From: DASRDU01 sp035560235
Lineage (GTDB): Bacteria > Acidobacteriota > Blastocatellia > RBC074
Reading direction: 5' to 3'
Assembly: GCA_035560235.1 (NCBI GenBank)
Contig: DATMAG010000037.1
Span: 84,560 to 148,559 of the forward strand
DNA: 64,000 nt
The notes under the pieces were generated by a model that was not told the origin of the DNA, did no database searches, and saw nothing but the letters and a program-made list of their open reading frames with translations. Below, piece by piece: positions 16,970 to 26,550 of this stretch; within the stretch, counting starts at the first letter, position 1; each line of letters opens with the position of its first letter. The position numbers were made by a program, and so were the translations under genes.

Positions 16970-19900
16970 TCAGAACAACAGCTTCAGTCCGAATTGAATG
17001 TGTCGCGGGCTTTGCGCCGAACTGATGCGGCCAAAGCCGGGCGAGCCGACGAAATTATCCGGCAGATCGAAATTCGGATGATTGAAGAGATTGAAGCTTT
17101 CAGCGCGAAACTGCAGCCTGACGCTTTCAGTCAGCGCAATGTTTTTGAGCAGCGAGAAATTGACATTCACATAACCCGGCCCGTCCAGAATGTTGCGGCC
17201 CGCGTTGCCGAAGCTGCCAAACGCAGGCGTGACGAACGCAGCGGTATTGAACCATTTGTCCGGCGTCGGATTTGACAGCTTCGCATTGCCGATCAGATTC
17301 GGACGATCATTTGCGCCAAAGCCAAGATTGGCGCGGCCCGTGTTGCTGTTGTCAATTTCAGGCAGCAGCGCGACCGTGAACGGGCGGCCTGTCTGCGCGG
17401 TGATGACGCCGAAAGTCTGCCAGTCGCCAAAGATTGCCGAAGCCCATCCTGCATTACTCAGCCAGCGGCGACCGTGACCGAACGGAAAATCATACGAGTA
17501 ACTGACCGAGAGCCGGTGCCGCACATCGAAGTTTGACCTGCCGCGTTCGGCATTGACGTTGTAACTGTCCTGCGGAAAATTCGGATCGCCCGCGCTCGTG
17601 AAAAAGCCCGAAGCATTATCGAGCGATTTTGACCAGGTGTATGCGCCCAACAACGACAGCCCGAAATCAAGCCGCTGCTGAAAGCTCAGTTGCAGGCTGT
17701 GATAGGTCGAGTTGGCCCGCGATTCGAGCATCGTGATGTCATCAAAGAGCGGCACGGGTCTGAGGTTCGGGAACTGCACCGCAGGACGCGGCTGATTGAT
17801 GTCGCGCGCGGTGAGCAGTTTCGTGCCCTTTGACGCGACGTAGGCGGCTTCAAACAGGCGGCTGCGGCCAAACTGCTGCTGCACGCTCAGATTCCAGTGT
17901 TGCAGATACGGCGTGCGCAGGTCGCGCTGAAAGGCGAGCGCCGAACGCGGCAGGTTGCTGCCGGGGAACGGATTGAAGAGCGTCAGGAATGACTGCTGCG
18001 AAGTGATGTTCAGACCGAAGTCATAAAACGGCGCATTGAAATACAACGCCTCGCCTGGCGCTAACGCCGACTGATCGTAAAAGACACCGTAACCAGCGCG
18101 CACAACCGTATTGCCATTTCGCAGCGGCGTCCACGCCAGACCGATGCGCGGAGCAAGGTTGTTGTGATCGGCTTCGTAACCGCTGCGGGGCATGCCGTTT
18201 GTGCCGACTCTGACAAGTGATTTCGTCGCCGGGTCGTAAAGATTCGCGCGGTCTGCGGCATCAACCGCCGGGCTGTTGTATTCGTAACGCAGGCCCGCAT
18301 TCAGCGTCAGGCGCGGCGTCACGCGCCAGCCGTCGTTGACGAAGAAGTTGTAACTCTTTGTCCGCAGGTGCTGATAGTTGTTGACCTTTGCAAATCCGGT
18401 CACGGTCGGGAAACCAAGCAGCAGATCAGCCAGCGGGTTCTGCGTAATCAGCCCCGTGAAATTGAGCAGCCCGCGTGACTGCACGTCACGATAGCCGTTC
18501 TGCTGACTGGCGCGAAATTCAAAGCCGAACTTCAGCAGATGCGCGCCGCGTGAATAGGTCGCCGTGTCGAGCAGTTGATAAGTATTCGTGACGCTGTGCT
18601 GCGGATTGTTGTATTCGTCGCCGAGCGCCGAAAAGCCGATGACCGAAACAAAGCTCAGCCCGTAATCGCGCCGATTGCCTGAAACTTCAGGCAGCCCGAC
18701 CTGCTCGTTGATGCTGCGGCCCTGGTTTTCATGAAATGAACCCGCCGCCACGCGGTTGTAAGCAAAGCGCACTTCATTGAGCAGCGCGGGCGAAAAGATG
18801 TGCGTTTCACTGATCATTGCATTCTGACCGCGCCGCGGCACGTTCGTCCCGAAGCCGGGAATCTGCGCGAATGACGGCCCTGAAAACGGCTCGTACAGAT
18901 CGCGGTCAGTGAAGCTGTAACGCGCCGTCACGAGCGATGACGGCCTGAGCGTGTGATTGACGCGCACATCAAAGTGGTCGTTGCGGTCGCGCTGCGTCGG
19001 TGATGAAACGAAATTCTGAAAAGGCACATTGCGATTCGGCAGCGGATACAAAGCGGCAAGTCTCGCGCCGACCGGATTGAGAAACGCTGCCGGAATTTTC
19101 TTATCAGCGAACGGCTGCTGCGTGAAGATATTGATCGGGCCGGGCAGGAAGCTCTGCGAAAAATCGCCGTTGCGTTCAGCGAGCGTCGGCACATTCGTCA
19201 CGCGCGTAATGCCCTGGCGTTCGCGGCGGCCTTCGTAATCGGTGAAGAAGAATGTGCGGTCGGCTTTGACTGGCCCGCCGAATGAAAAGCCGAACTGATT
19301 GCGCTGATATTTGGGCGCGGGTTCATTCGGCAGCGCGAAGAAGTTGCGCGCATCGAGCGCGGCGTTGCGAAAGAATTCATAGGCCGTGCCGTGAAAGCGG
19401 TTCGTGCCTGACTTCAGAATGACATTGACCTGCGCGCCGCCGTTGCGCCCGAATGAAGCGTCGTAGCCGTTGGTGACGATTTCAAATTCCTGCACGGCAT
19501 CAACCGGAGGACGAACGCCGGGCGTGTTGAGTTTCGGGTCAACGTTGTAAACGCCATCGAGCAGAAAGTTGGTCGCATCCTCGCGCGCGCCGTTGACGCT
19601 GAAGGCAAAGTCGCCGCGCACCGAACCGGCAGAACCCGGCGCGGCGGGCACGGCTCCGGGCACAAGCAGACTCAGTTCCAGAAAGTTGCGGCCATCGAGC
19701 GGCAGCCCGGCAATCTCACGATTCTCAATCACCGCGCCAATACTGGCCGAATCCTTTTTGATCTGCGTGCGCGGGGCCGTGATCGTTTCAGTCACTTCAA
19801 GTCCGGCCACATTCATCATCAGGTCGAAGCGAAATTCCTGATTGACGCGCAGCGTGATTTCGGTTTCGTAATGCCTGAGACCGGGCTTGTCAATTTTGAT

Positions 19901-20140
19901 CAGATAACTGCCCGCTGGCAGCAGCGAAATAATGTATTCACCGCTGTCGCTGCTGACTGCCGTGCGCGATTCGCCGGTGCCGGAATGCAGTACCTGAACT
20001 TTGGCGCCGGGAACAGGGTGCGCATTGACATCAGACAGCCGCCCGCGAATCACACCGCGGTGAATCTGCGCGAAGGCAGACGAAGCTGACAGCAGCACGA
20101 TCAGAAAAAAAGACAGAGTCAGGGCGGGTTTTGTTTTCAC
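16970..20140 (-). CDS. TonB-dependent receptor with carboxypeptidase regulatory-like domain
   Basis: An outer-membrane receptor of about 1056 residues. After a signal peptide (VKTKPALTLSFFLIVLLSAS) comes a CarboxypepD_reg-like beta-sandwich (RGVIRGRLSDVNAHPVPGAK), a plug domain (IAGLPLDGRNFLELSLLVPG), and a long TonB-dependent beta-barrel that ends with Phe, as outer-membrane proteins do. This is the Oar/SusC-like type expanded in Acidobacteriota for uptake of large substrates. The start is set to GTG 20140 at the signal peptide, with AAGGAG about 13 nt upstream. The open frame continues upstream to 20314 into an acyl-CoA ligase relic, which I exclude. Confidence 0.88.
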   Translation of the reverse strand: MKTKPALTLSFFLIVLLSASSAFAQIHRGVIRGRLSDVNAHPVPGAKVQVLHSGTGESRTAVSSDSGEYIISLLPAGSYLIKIDKPGLRHYETEITLRVNQEFRFDLMMNVAGLEVTETITAPRTQIKKDSASIGAVIENREIAGLPLDGRNFLELSLLVPGAVPAAPGSAGSVRGDFAFSVNGAREDATNFLLDGVYNVDPKLNTPGVRPPVDAVQEFEIVTNGYDASFGRNGGAQVNVILKSGTNRFHGTAYEFFRNAALDARNFFALPNEPAPKYQRNQFGFSFGGPVKADRTFFFTDYEGRRERQGITRVTNVPTLAERNGDFSQSFLPGPINIFTQQPFADKKIPAAFLNPVGARLAALYPLPNRNVPFQNFVSSPTQRDRNDHFDVRVNHTLRPSSLVTARYSFTDRDLYEPFSGPSFAQIPGFGTNVPRRGQNAMISETHIFSPALLNEVRFAYNRVAAGSFHENQGRSINEQVGLPEVSGNRRDYGLSFVSVIGFSALGDEYNNPQHSVTNTYQLLDTATYSRGAHLLKFGFEFRASQQNGYRDVQSRGLLNFTGLITQNPLADLLLGFPTVTGFAKVNNYQHLRTKSYNFFVNDGWRVTPRLTLNAGLRYEYNSPAVDAADRANLYDPATKSLVRVGTNGMPRSGYEADHNNLAPRIGLAWTPLRNGNTVVRAGYGVFYDQSALAPGEALYFNAPFYDFGLNITSQQSFLTLFNPFPGSNLPRSALAFQRDLRTPYLQHWNLSVQQQFGRSRLFEAAYVASKGTKLLTARDINQPRPAVQFPNLRPVPLFDDITMLESRANSTYHSLQLSFQQRLDFGLSLLGAYTWSKSLDNASGFFTSAGDPNFPQDSYNVNAERGRSNFDVRHRLSVSYSYDFPFGHGRRWLSNAGWASAIFGDWQTFGVITAQTGRPFTVALLPEIDNSNTGRANLGFGANDRPNLIGNAKLSNPTPDKWFNTAAFVTPAFGSFGNAGRNILDGPGYVNVNFSLLKNIALTESVRLQFRAESFNLFNHPNFDLPDNFVGSPGFGRISSAQSPRHIQFGLKLLF

Positions 20141-20214
20141 GACAGAGCGTCTACTCCTTGCTGAATGTGAATTGGTTACAGACTGGAAGCGTCCGGATTG
20201 CCCGGTGACAAAAG

Positions 20215-20510
20215 TATCAAACGGAAAGTCTCTGCTGCCGGTTCCCGGATTGTCGCGGCACAGGCGCTCCGGCACATTCTCCATTTCCTGATCGCGCAGG
20301 ACGCGGCGCAGCACCTTGCCGACGGCGCTTTTCGGCAGGCTGTCGGTAATGACGATGTGGCCGGGCCATTTGTATTTGGCGAGGCGCGTGCTGCCGGATG
20401 AGTAAACAACACGTCCTCGACTTCGTTCGGATAGACGTTGAAGCCGCTCACGATCAGCCTCTCCTTCTTGCGCTGGACGATGTAGCTGACAGGGCCTCGA
20501 GCTTTTCGTT
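20215..20510 (-). pseudogene. Relic of a fatty-acyl-CoA ligase (FadD-like) C-terminus
   Basis: On the minus strand the frame reads YIVQRKKERLIVSGFNVYPN, then EVEDVLFTHPAA, the signature of long-chain fatty-acyl-CoA ligases. After a frameshift and loss of about 60 codons it continues as KYKWPGHIVITDSLPKSAVG and KVLRRVLRDQE, the AMP-ligase C-terminal lysine region. The rest of the gene is missing. The relic lies between an SDR gene and the TonB receptor; an SDR-ligase operon may have existed here. Confidence 0.85.
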
Positions 20511-20553
20511 TCTTCCGTTATTTCCGTCTGTTCCGTTATCTCTCTTCATCACT

Positions 20554-21330
20554 TCAGACAATGGTTGCGCCGCCATCAACGACGATGGTTTGTCCGGTGA
20601 TGTAATTTGACGCGGCTGCCGCGAGAAAGACCGCAACGCCTTTCAGCTCGCCTTCGCGTCCGACGCGGCGCATCGGAGACGCGGCGACAATCGTGGCCTC
20701 GACCTGGTCAATGATCTTTTCGGTCATTCGCGACGGGAAGAAACCGGGCGCAATCGCGTTGACGCGAATGTTGTGCATCGCCCATTTCGCGGCCAGTTCT
20801 TTGGTCAGCGCAATCAGGCCGCCTTTGGCTGCGACGTAAGCCGCCGTATGCAGACCTTCGGGCAGTGTGCCGACGAGACCTGAAATCGAGGCGACGTTGA
20901 TGATGCGCCCGTACTGCTGCCGGATCATTTCGCGCCCGGCGGCCTGGCAGAAGAGAAACGCGCCCGTCAGGTCAATATCAATCACCATCTGCCATTTCTC
21001 AAGCGGCAGTTCTTCGGCAGGCTGGCCCCACGTCACTCCGGCGTTGTTGACGAGAATATCAACTTTGCCGAAAGCCTCGATGGTTTGCGCGACGACCTTC
21101 TGCACGTCTTCAGCTTTTGCGACATCGCACAGCGCGCCTTCGCATTTGAAGCCGCGTGATTTGAACTCCTCGACTGCAGGCGCGAGCCACTGTTCGCGCC
21201 GGGCCACGAGCATCAGCGCGCAGCCGGCTTCAGCAAGCCCTTCGGCCATCTCCAGCCCCAGACCGCGCGAGCCTCCGGTGACCAGCGCAACCTGACCCGA
21301 CAGATCGAACAGATCATTCAGCTTCGTCAT
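20554..21330 (-). CDS. Short-chain dehydrogenase/reductase (SDR)
   Basis: Classical SDR of 258 residues: cofactor loop TGGSRGLG (residues about 19-26), NNAG, the Ser in NVASISG, and YVAAKGG catalytic Tyr/Lys. It reduces or oxidises a carbonyl/hydroxyl with NAD(P); the substrate is unknown. Its 3' neighbour is a relic of a fatty-acyl-CoA ligase, which hints at acyl metabolism. Start at 21330 has AGGAGG 11 nt upstream; the 75-codon upstream extension overlaps the divergent SDR gene and is not used. Confidence 0.88.
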   Translation of the reverse strand: MTKLNDLFDLSGQVALVTGGSRGLGLEMAEGLAEAGCALMLVARREQWLAPAVEEFKSRGFKCEGALCDVAKAEDVQKVVAQTIEAFGKVDILVNNAGVTWGQPAEELPLEKWQMVIDIDLTGAFLFCQAAGREMIRQQYGRIINVASISGLVGTLPEGLHTAAYVAAKGGLIALTKELAAKWAMHNIRVNAIAPGFFPSRMTEKIIDQVEATIVAASPMRRVGREGELKGVAVFLAAAASNYITGQTIVVDGGATIV

Positions 21331-21474
21331 TGAATTGTCGCCTCCTGAAAAGATGGAATAAAAACTGCGGCGGGCGGGATCGTATCTCAGATTGCACGGC
21401 TTGAAAAGCGGCCCGCCGTCGCACAGACTTCCGGGCAGGCGGTTACTGAATTTCAGACCACAGGGAGGAAGCAG

Positions 21475-22191
21475 ATGTTCGATTTTTCGCAGCGTGTAGT
21501 TGTCATCACCGGCGCGGCTGGCAATCTGGGGGCCGCCGTTGCGCAGGCCTTTCATCGGGCCGGAGCGCGACTGGCGCTCGCTGATCGCGGCGCTGACCGT
21601 CTGCCCCGGATGTTTCCCGAACTCGCCGGTTCATCAGATCACTTTCTGGCGACAGGCGTTGACCTGAACGATGCGGCTTCAGTTGAGACGATGGCGGCTG
21701 AAGCAGTGAAACGCCTGGGCCGGATTGATGTCCTCGTCAACACGGTCGGCGGTTACAGGGCCGGAACGCCGCTGCACGAAACTCCGGTTGAGGACTGGGA
21801 TTTTATGCTGAGTCTCAATGCGCGTTCGGTCTTTGTGGCCTGTCGCGCCGTGATTCCGCACATGCTCAGGCAGGGCAGCGGCAAAATCATCAACACCTCA
21901 TCGCGGGCGGCTTTCAGTGGCGAGGCCGGAGCGGCGGCCTACAGCGCTTCAAAGAGCGCCGTGCTGCGCCTGACCGAAAGTCTGTCAGCGGAACTCAGAA
22001 CGCAGGGCATCAACGTCAACTGCGTGCTGCCGGGCATGATCAATACGCCGCAGAACCGCGCCGCCATTCCCGACGCCGATCACAGTCGCTGGGTCGAACC
22101 TGGAGCGATTGCTGACGTGATGCTGTTTCTGGCCTCGGATTATGCGCGCGCAGTTCACGGGGCGGCAGTGCCGGTTTACGGTCTGAGTTGA
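21475..22191 (+). CDS. Short-chain dehydrogenase/reductase (SDR)
   Basis: A 238-residue SDR on the opposite strand to the previous one. Motifs: TGAAGNLG (cofactor), VLVNTVGG in place of the usual NNAG, the Ser in NTSSRAAF, and YSASKSA with catalytic Tyr and Lys. Excellent GGGAGGAAG ribosome site. NNAG replaced by NTVG occurs in some SDRs. The end (AVHGAAVPVYGLS) is the usual SDR C-terminal GxxxPVxG segment. Substrate unknown. Confidence 0.88.
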   Translation: MFDFSQRVVVITGAAGNLGAAVAQAFHRAGARLALADRGADRLPRMFPELAGSSDHFLATGVDLNDAASVETMAAEAVKRLGRIDVLVNTVGGYRAGTPLHETPVEDWDFMLSLNARSVFVACRAVIPHMLRQGSGKIINTSSRAAFSGEAGAAAYSASKSAVLRLTESLSAELRTQGINVNCVLPGMINTPQNRAAIPDADHSRWVEPGAIADVMLFLASDYARAVHGAAVPVYGLS

Positions 22192-22276
22192 AAATTATCC
22201 GTCTGGCACAGGAAATCTGGCACGCCGCATGCTCCGTAGATTAAGCAGAGGATAATAACCCAGAGGAGGATGAGGT

Positions 22277-22885
22277 ATGTTCAGATTACTGATCAGTGCA
22301 ATGACGGCCATTGCTATAGTTATTTCAGCTGGCAGCAGTACCGCCACCCTGGCGCAGAAGGATCACAAACCGCAGGTTTCGCAGCAGAAGTCGCGTGAGG
22401 ATATGGATGCACGGGTGGTGCGCTCGCTGGCCAGAGAGGTTCGGCACGAACTGGCCATGCTGCCTTACTACGGAGTCTTTGACTGGCTGGAAGGCGAAGT
22501 CAAAGCCGACGGAACGGTGATCCTGCGTGGGCAGGTGGTCAGGCCGACGACCAAATCAGACGCTGCGGGCCGCGTGAAGGACGTGGAAGGCGTGGAACGC
22601 GTAGTCAATGAAATTGAGGTTCTGCCCCTGTCGCCCAATGACGACCGGCTGCGTCTGGCTGTTTACCGGGCGATTTTTGACTGGAACTCGCCACTGTTCC
22701 GTTACGCTACACAGGCCGTACCACCGATTCATATCATCGTGAAGAACGGTAATGTAACCCTGAAGGGCGTGGTCGCCAACAAAACCGACAGCAACCTGGC
22801 CAATATCAAGGCCAACGGAGTGCCCGGTGTTTTCAGTGTGCGGAATGAACTGCGCATTGAAAACGAGACTGAAGCCAGGAAATAA
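22277..22885 (+). CDS. Exported BON-domain protein
   Basis: A 202-residue protein with a signal peptide (residues 1-27, ending near TLAQK) and two BON domains (about 75-120: GTVILRGQVVRP…GVERVVNEI; about 150-195: GNVTLKGVVANK…VPGVFSVRNEL). BON domains bind phospholipid membranes or other periplasmic partners. Strong ribosome site GAGGAGGATGAGGT. It is followed by a strong terminator, so it is the last gene of its transcript. Role is probably envelope stability, inferred. Confidence 0.88.
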   Translation: MFRLLISAMTAIAIVISAGSSTATLAQKDHKPQVSQQKSREDMDARVVRSLAREVRHELAMLPYYGVFDWLEGEVKADGTVILRGQVVRPTTKSDAAGRVKDVEGVERVVNEIEVLPLSPNDDRLRLAVYRAIFDWNSPLFRYATQAVPPIHIIVKNGNVTLKGVVANKTDSNLANIKANGVPGVFSVRNELRIENETEARK

Positions 22886-22889
22886 AACT

Positions 22890-22941
22890 GACGGTGAGAC
22901 AGAGACGGGTTCTGGCTCTCTGTCTCACCGTCTCCTTTTTT
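22890..22941 (+). terminator. Strong rho-independent terminator after the BON gene
   Basis: A 16-bp perfect stem (arms 22890-22905 and 22917-22932) with an 11-base loop and TCCTTTTTT tail, starting 4 nt after the BON gene stop. Confidence 0.93.
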
Positions 22942-23447
22942 CCGGGTAGTTTTATACTTGCGTTCCCGCCAGCCGCGATATATCTTCAGCCCGGCGTAAA
23001 CCATTACCGGCAAAACACTTTTAACCACTGCCTTTCATTCCAGGCTGCTGTCTGAAAAAGCCGGAGAGGCGACCTGAAAAGCACCGGACAGCGGTCGCGT
23101 GAATGTTACAGGCAGTGCCGATCATGCGAGGCACTTCAGGCCCCGTAAGTTCCTCGTCCCGCGTTGTCGTCAGTCTTCACATTAGTCTCTGGCAGGACTG
23201 TTTCTCAGCGGTCGTGGACAACTTACGAACAGCATCAGTGCAGGTTCGGTCAGACTGACGGGTGAGCCGGTCAGTCAGTTTCCTCCCATTTCATCACCGG
23301 CTCACTGCCGCAGAGTCAGGGTTCTTATTTCACGGCAGGCACCTGCAGACAGTCAATTGCAAGATGAATGCTGCGCAATTGAAACAATTGTGTCGTGTAA
23401 ATGGGACAGCCCCGCAGGTGTCCGGATCGAGCTGCAGGTAATTAGTG
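22942..23447. other. Intergenic region before the polysaccharide locus
   Basis: About 500 bases without a recognised gene. It holds a short inverted repeat GTGAGCCGGT (about 23263) with ACCGGCTCAC (about 23298-23307) and probably the promoter of the polysaccharide locus. No known riboswitch or clear promoter boxes were recognised. Confidence 0.4.
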
Positions 23448-25226
23448 ATGAGCAGTCCTCCCCATAATTCGCGGAAGCCGAATCTTCTGGCTGTGCTGCT
23501 GGAGGATTATTTCCACGTCGGCGCCTTCAATCAGCTCATTCAGCGCGGACAGTGGTATCGCTTCGAGTCGCGGTACGAACAGAATACGCTCGTCGCGCTC
23601 GACCTGCTCGATCAGTTCAAAACCAGGGCGACCTTCTTCGTCCTCGGCTGGATCGCCGATCAGCATCCTGAACTTGTCCGTGAAGTCGCGCGGCGCGGTC
23701 ACGAAATCGCCAGTCGCGGCTATTACAACCGCAACATTCATCACATGACCCCCGCCGAATTCCGCGACGATCTGGCGCGCACGCGCGAAGCGCTCGAACG
23801 AGCCAGCGGACGCCGCATCGTCGGGCATCGCGCCTCTTCGCCCTGGCGGCTGCACACTGATCGCTGGGCGCTCGAAATTCTGGCTGAAGAAGGCTACGCC
23901 TACGACACGAGTGTCATGCTGCTCGGTCGCGTGCTGCATCCGGAACCAGGCGAGGCGCTGGCGCACGAACTGAAGTTCGACTGCCGGGGCACGGAGCGCA
24001 CGATCTGGGAATTTCCGGTTTCGACCTGCAACCTGCTGGGCTGGCGACTGCCGGTGTCGGGCGGCAATTACTTTCGCCAGTTTCCGCACCGCGTGATGAA
24101 ACGCGCCGTCGCCCGCTGGCACGCGCAGTACGACGCGCCTTTCGTGATGTACTTTCACGTCTGGGAGCTTGACCGCCAGCAGCCGCGCATCAGCGGCGCT
24201 TCCCCGCTGCAGCAGCTGCGCCATTACCGCAATCTCGGCAAGATGTGGTGGGTGATGGAGGATTACCTGAGCAGTTACGAATTCGAACCCTTCGCGCAGT
24301 ACCTGCAGCTCGAGACGAACTGTCTCAGCCACGAGTCGCCGCAACGGGAGATCATCACCCTCGCTGCGCCTGCGGTCGCTGCCGCGCCTGAAATCAGCTC
24401 CGGGCAGAAGCCGGTCACCATTGTCATTCCGTGCTTCAACGAGGAACTGATTCTGCCCTATCTGGACAACACGCTCCGAAGCGTGACTGAAAAACTCGGG
24501 CGTCAGCATCTGCTCAGCTTCATCTTTGTTGATGATTGCAGCACCGACGGCACCTGGGAGGCGCTCAACCGCTTCTTCGGCGCGCGCCCGAATTTCCGGC
24601 TCCTTCGTCATTCGCGCAATCGCGGAGTCGCGGCCGCAATCATGACGGGCATCGAGCACGCCGAGACTGAGATCGTCTGTTCAATGGATTGCGATTGTAC
24701 TTATGACCCGCACGAACTGCAGCACATGATTCCGCTGCTCACGGACGAGGTTGATCTGGTCACGGCTTCGCCCTATCACGCACTCGGACAGGTGCGCAAC
24801 GTGCCGCCCTGGCGGCTGACTCTGTCGAAAGGCGCCTCATTTCTCTATCGCCTGGTACTCAATCAGAAACTCGCCACTTATACGAGCTGTTTTCGCGTCT
24901 ACCGGCGCAGCGCACTCGCCAGGCTGAAGCTCGCTGAAGGTGGCTTTCTCGGCGTTGCTGAAATGCTCGGCCGCCTTGATCTGCGCGGCTCAAAAATCGT
25001 CGAGTACCCGACCACGCTCGAAGTGCGCCTGTTCGGGCGCTCGAAGATGAAGCTGCTCAGGACGATCCTCGGCCATCTGAAACTGCTCGCGCGACTGCTG
25101 CTGAAGCGAATCGGTCATTCAGAGGCAAAAGATTCGACACAAACCCGGCCTAAAACGGAGAAGCCTGCCGGCAATTCTGCGACAACCGGATACAGGACAG
25201 CGCCGGTTCCGGCCAAAAAGGAATAA
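23448..25226 (+). CDS. Polysaccharide deacetylase-like (DUF3473) domain fused to GT2 glycosyltransferase
   Basis: A 592-residue two-domain protein. Residues about 10-290 are an XrtA/PEP-CTERM-type polysaccharide deacetylase with the DUF3473 tail (PRISGASPLQQLRHYRNLGK). Residues about 320-565 are a GT2 transferase: PCFNEELILPYLDNT, FVDDCSTDGT, MDCDCTYDP. The deacetylase catalytic positions look damaged: the expected DVEDY reads LLEDY, and the histidines of ASHGYxH read Arg and Asn in ASRGYYNRN. So the first domain may only bind sugar. It opens a run of sugar genes on the same strand. Start ATG 23448 preferred to an adjacent GTG. Confidence 0.85.
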   Translation: MSSPPHNSRKPNLLAVLLEDYFHVGAFNQLIQRGQWYRFESRYEQNTLVALDLLDQFKTRATFFVLGWIADQHPELVREVARRGHEIASRGYYNRNIHHMTPAEFRDDLARTREALERASGRRIVGHRASSPWRLHTDRWALEILAEEGYAYDTSVMLLGRVLHPEPGEALAHELKFDCRGTERTIWEFPVSTCNLLGWRLPVSGGNYFRQFPHRVMKRAVARWHAQYDAPFVMYFHVWELDRQQPRISGASPLQQLRHYRNLGKMWWVMEDYLSSYEFEPFAQYLQLETNCLSHESPQREIITLAAPAVAAAPEISSGQKPVTIVIPCFNEELILPYLDNTLRSVTEKLGRQHLLSFIFVDDCSTDGTWEALNRFFGARPNFRLLRHSRNRGVAAAIMTGIEHAETEIVCSMDCDCTYDPHELQHMIPLLTDEVDLVTASPYHALGQVRNVPPWRLTLSKGASFLYRLVLNQKLATYTSCFRVYRRSALARLKLAEGGFLGVAEMLGRLDLRGSKIVEYPTTLEVRLFGRSKMKLLRTILGHLKLLARLLLKRIGHSEAKDSTQTRPKTEKPAGNSATTGYRTAPVPAKKE

Positions 25227-25242
25227 ATACGAGGAATCATCA

Positions 25243-26475
25243 ATGAGTGCATCCGTTCTCGAACCTGAAAAGCTCATCACGCTCCCATCAGATCAGGAGG
25301 CCTCGGGCCGCACGCTCGGCGAGGCAGAGATCGCCGCCGTCACCGCAGCGCTGCGCTCCGGAACGCTCACCAGCACGAAGGGAAAGTTCGTCAGAACATT
25401 TGAAGAGCGCTTCGCCAGCCTGCTCGGCGTCAGGCATGCCTATGCCTGCACTTCAGGCTCCGGCGCAGTTCACCTGGCCATCGCCGCCATTGACCCCGAA
25501 CCCGGCGATGAAATCGTGACGACCGCAATCACCGATATGGGCGCGCTCACGCCGATTCTTTATCAGGGCGCGATTCCGGTCTTTGCCGACGTTGATCCGC
25601 GCACGTGGAACGTCACGGCTGAAACCATCGAACGCGTGCTGAGCGAACGCACCAGAGCCATCATCGTCACGCATCTGTTCGGCAATCCGTGCGAGATGAC
25701 CGAGATTATGGAACTGGCCGCCGCGCGCAACATTCCTGTCATTGAAGACTGCGCGCAGGCTTTTCTCGCCAGACATAACGGACAGTACGTCGGCGGCATC
25801 GGCGCGATTGGCGCTTTCAGTCTGCAACAGGGCAAACACATCACAACCGGCGAGGGCGGCATCGTCACGACGAATGATGACGCGCTGGCCCGCCGCCTCT
25901 TTCTGCTCATCAACAAGGCGTGGGGTTATGGCGATCCGAATCCGGATCATTACTTTCTGGCCCTGAATTACCGGATGAGCGAACTGCAGGGCGCGGTGGC
26001 GCTCGCACAGCTCGACAAGCTTGATGGCAGCGTGCGACTGCGCCGCGAGGCTGCTGATCAATTGAGTGAAAGAATTGCCGGCATTCCGGGCCTTGAAACG
26101 CCGTTCACCGATTCGCGCAATGAGCATGTCTACTGGAAATACTGCCTGCGCGTTGATGGCGCGGTGATTAGCGGCGGGGCGGTGGGACTGGCGGCAAAGC
26201 TCAGGGAGAAAGGAATCTTTTCAGCGCCGCGTTACATTCAGAAACCCGCGTTTATGTGCGAGGTCTTTCAGCGGCAGCGCACGTTCGGAACGAGCCGCTG
26301 GCCGTTCACGCTTGCGCGGCCTGAGGCGGTTGATTACAGCCGCGAACGCTTCCCCGGCACCTTCGCCGGACTTGAGGCGGTGCTGGTGCTGCCCTGGAAC
26401 GAACGTTACACCGCAGAACACATTGATTACATCGCAGGCTCGATTCATCAGGCGGTCGAGACGCTGATGAATTAG
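25243..26475 (+). CDS. DegT/DnrJ/EryC1 family sugar aminotransferase
   Basis: A 410-residue PLP-dependent aminotransferase of the sugar-nucleotide type. The PLP lysine is in LQQGKHITTGEGG (about residue 200), preceded by VIEDCAQAF. The family transfers an amino group from Glu to a keto-sugar nucleotide. It is followed by a Gfo/Idh dehydrogenase and a hexapeptide acetyltransferase: the same three activities make UDP-2,3-diacetamido uronates in Wbp/Wlb pathways. That pathway is an inference from the set. Start has GAGGAA 8 nt upstream. Confidence 0.9.
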   Translation: MSASVLEPEKLITLPSDQEASGRTLGEAEIAAVTAALRSGTLTSTKGKFVRTFEERFASLLGVRHAYACTSGSGAVHLAIAAIDPEPGDEIVTTAITDMGALTPILYQGAIPVFADVDPRTWNVTAETIERVLSERTRAIIVTHLFGNPCEMTEIMELAAARNIPVIEDCAQAFLARHNGQYVGGIGAIGAFSLQQGKHITTGEGGIVTTNDDALARRLFLLINKAWGYGDPNPDHYFLALNYRMSELQGAVALAQLDKLDGSVRLRREAADQLSERIAGIPGLETPFTDSRNEHVYWKYCLRVDGAVISGGAVGLAAKLREKGIFSAPRYIQKPAFMCEVFQRQRTFGTSRWPFTLARPEAVDYSRERFPGTFAGLEAVLVLPWNERYTAEHIDYIAGSIHQAVETLMN

Positions 26476-26550
26476 TCAATCATCCATTGTCAGTAGTTCG
26501 TCGCTCCCCTGGAGGCTCAAAGCCACTGACCACTTGCCACTGACAAAACA

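Noticed and set aside
22942..23447. Possible riboswitch before the polysaccharide locus
   Set aside because: Short inverted repeats occur but no known aptamer consensus could be recognised.
23442..24659. A 405-residue open frame on the minus strand
   Set aside because: It is antisense to the deacetylase-GT2 gene, arises from codon bias and shows no recognisable domain.
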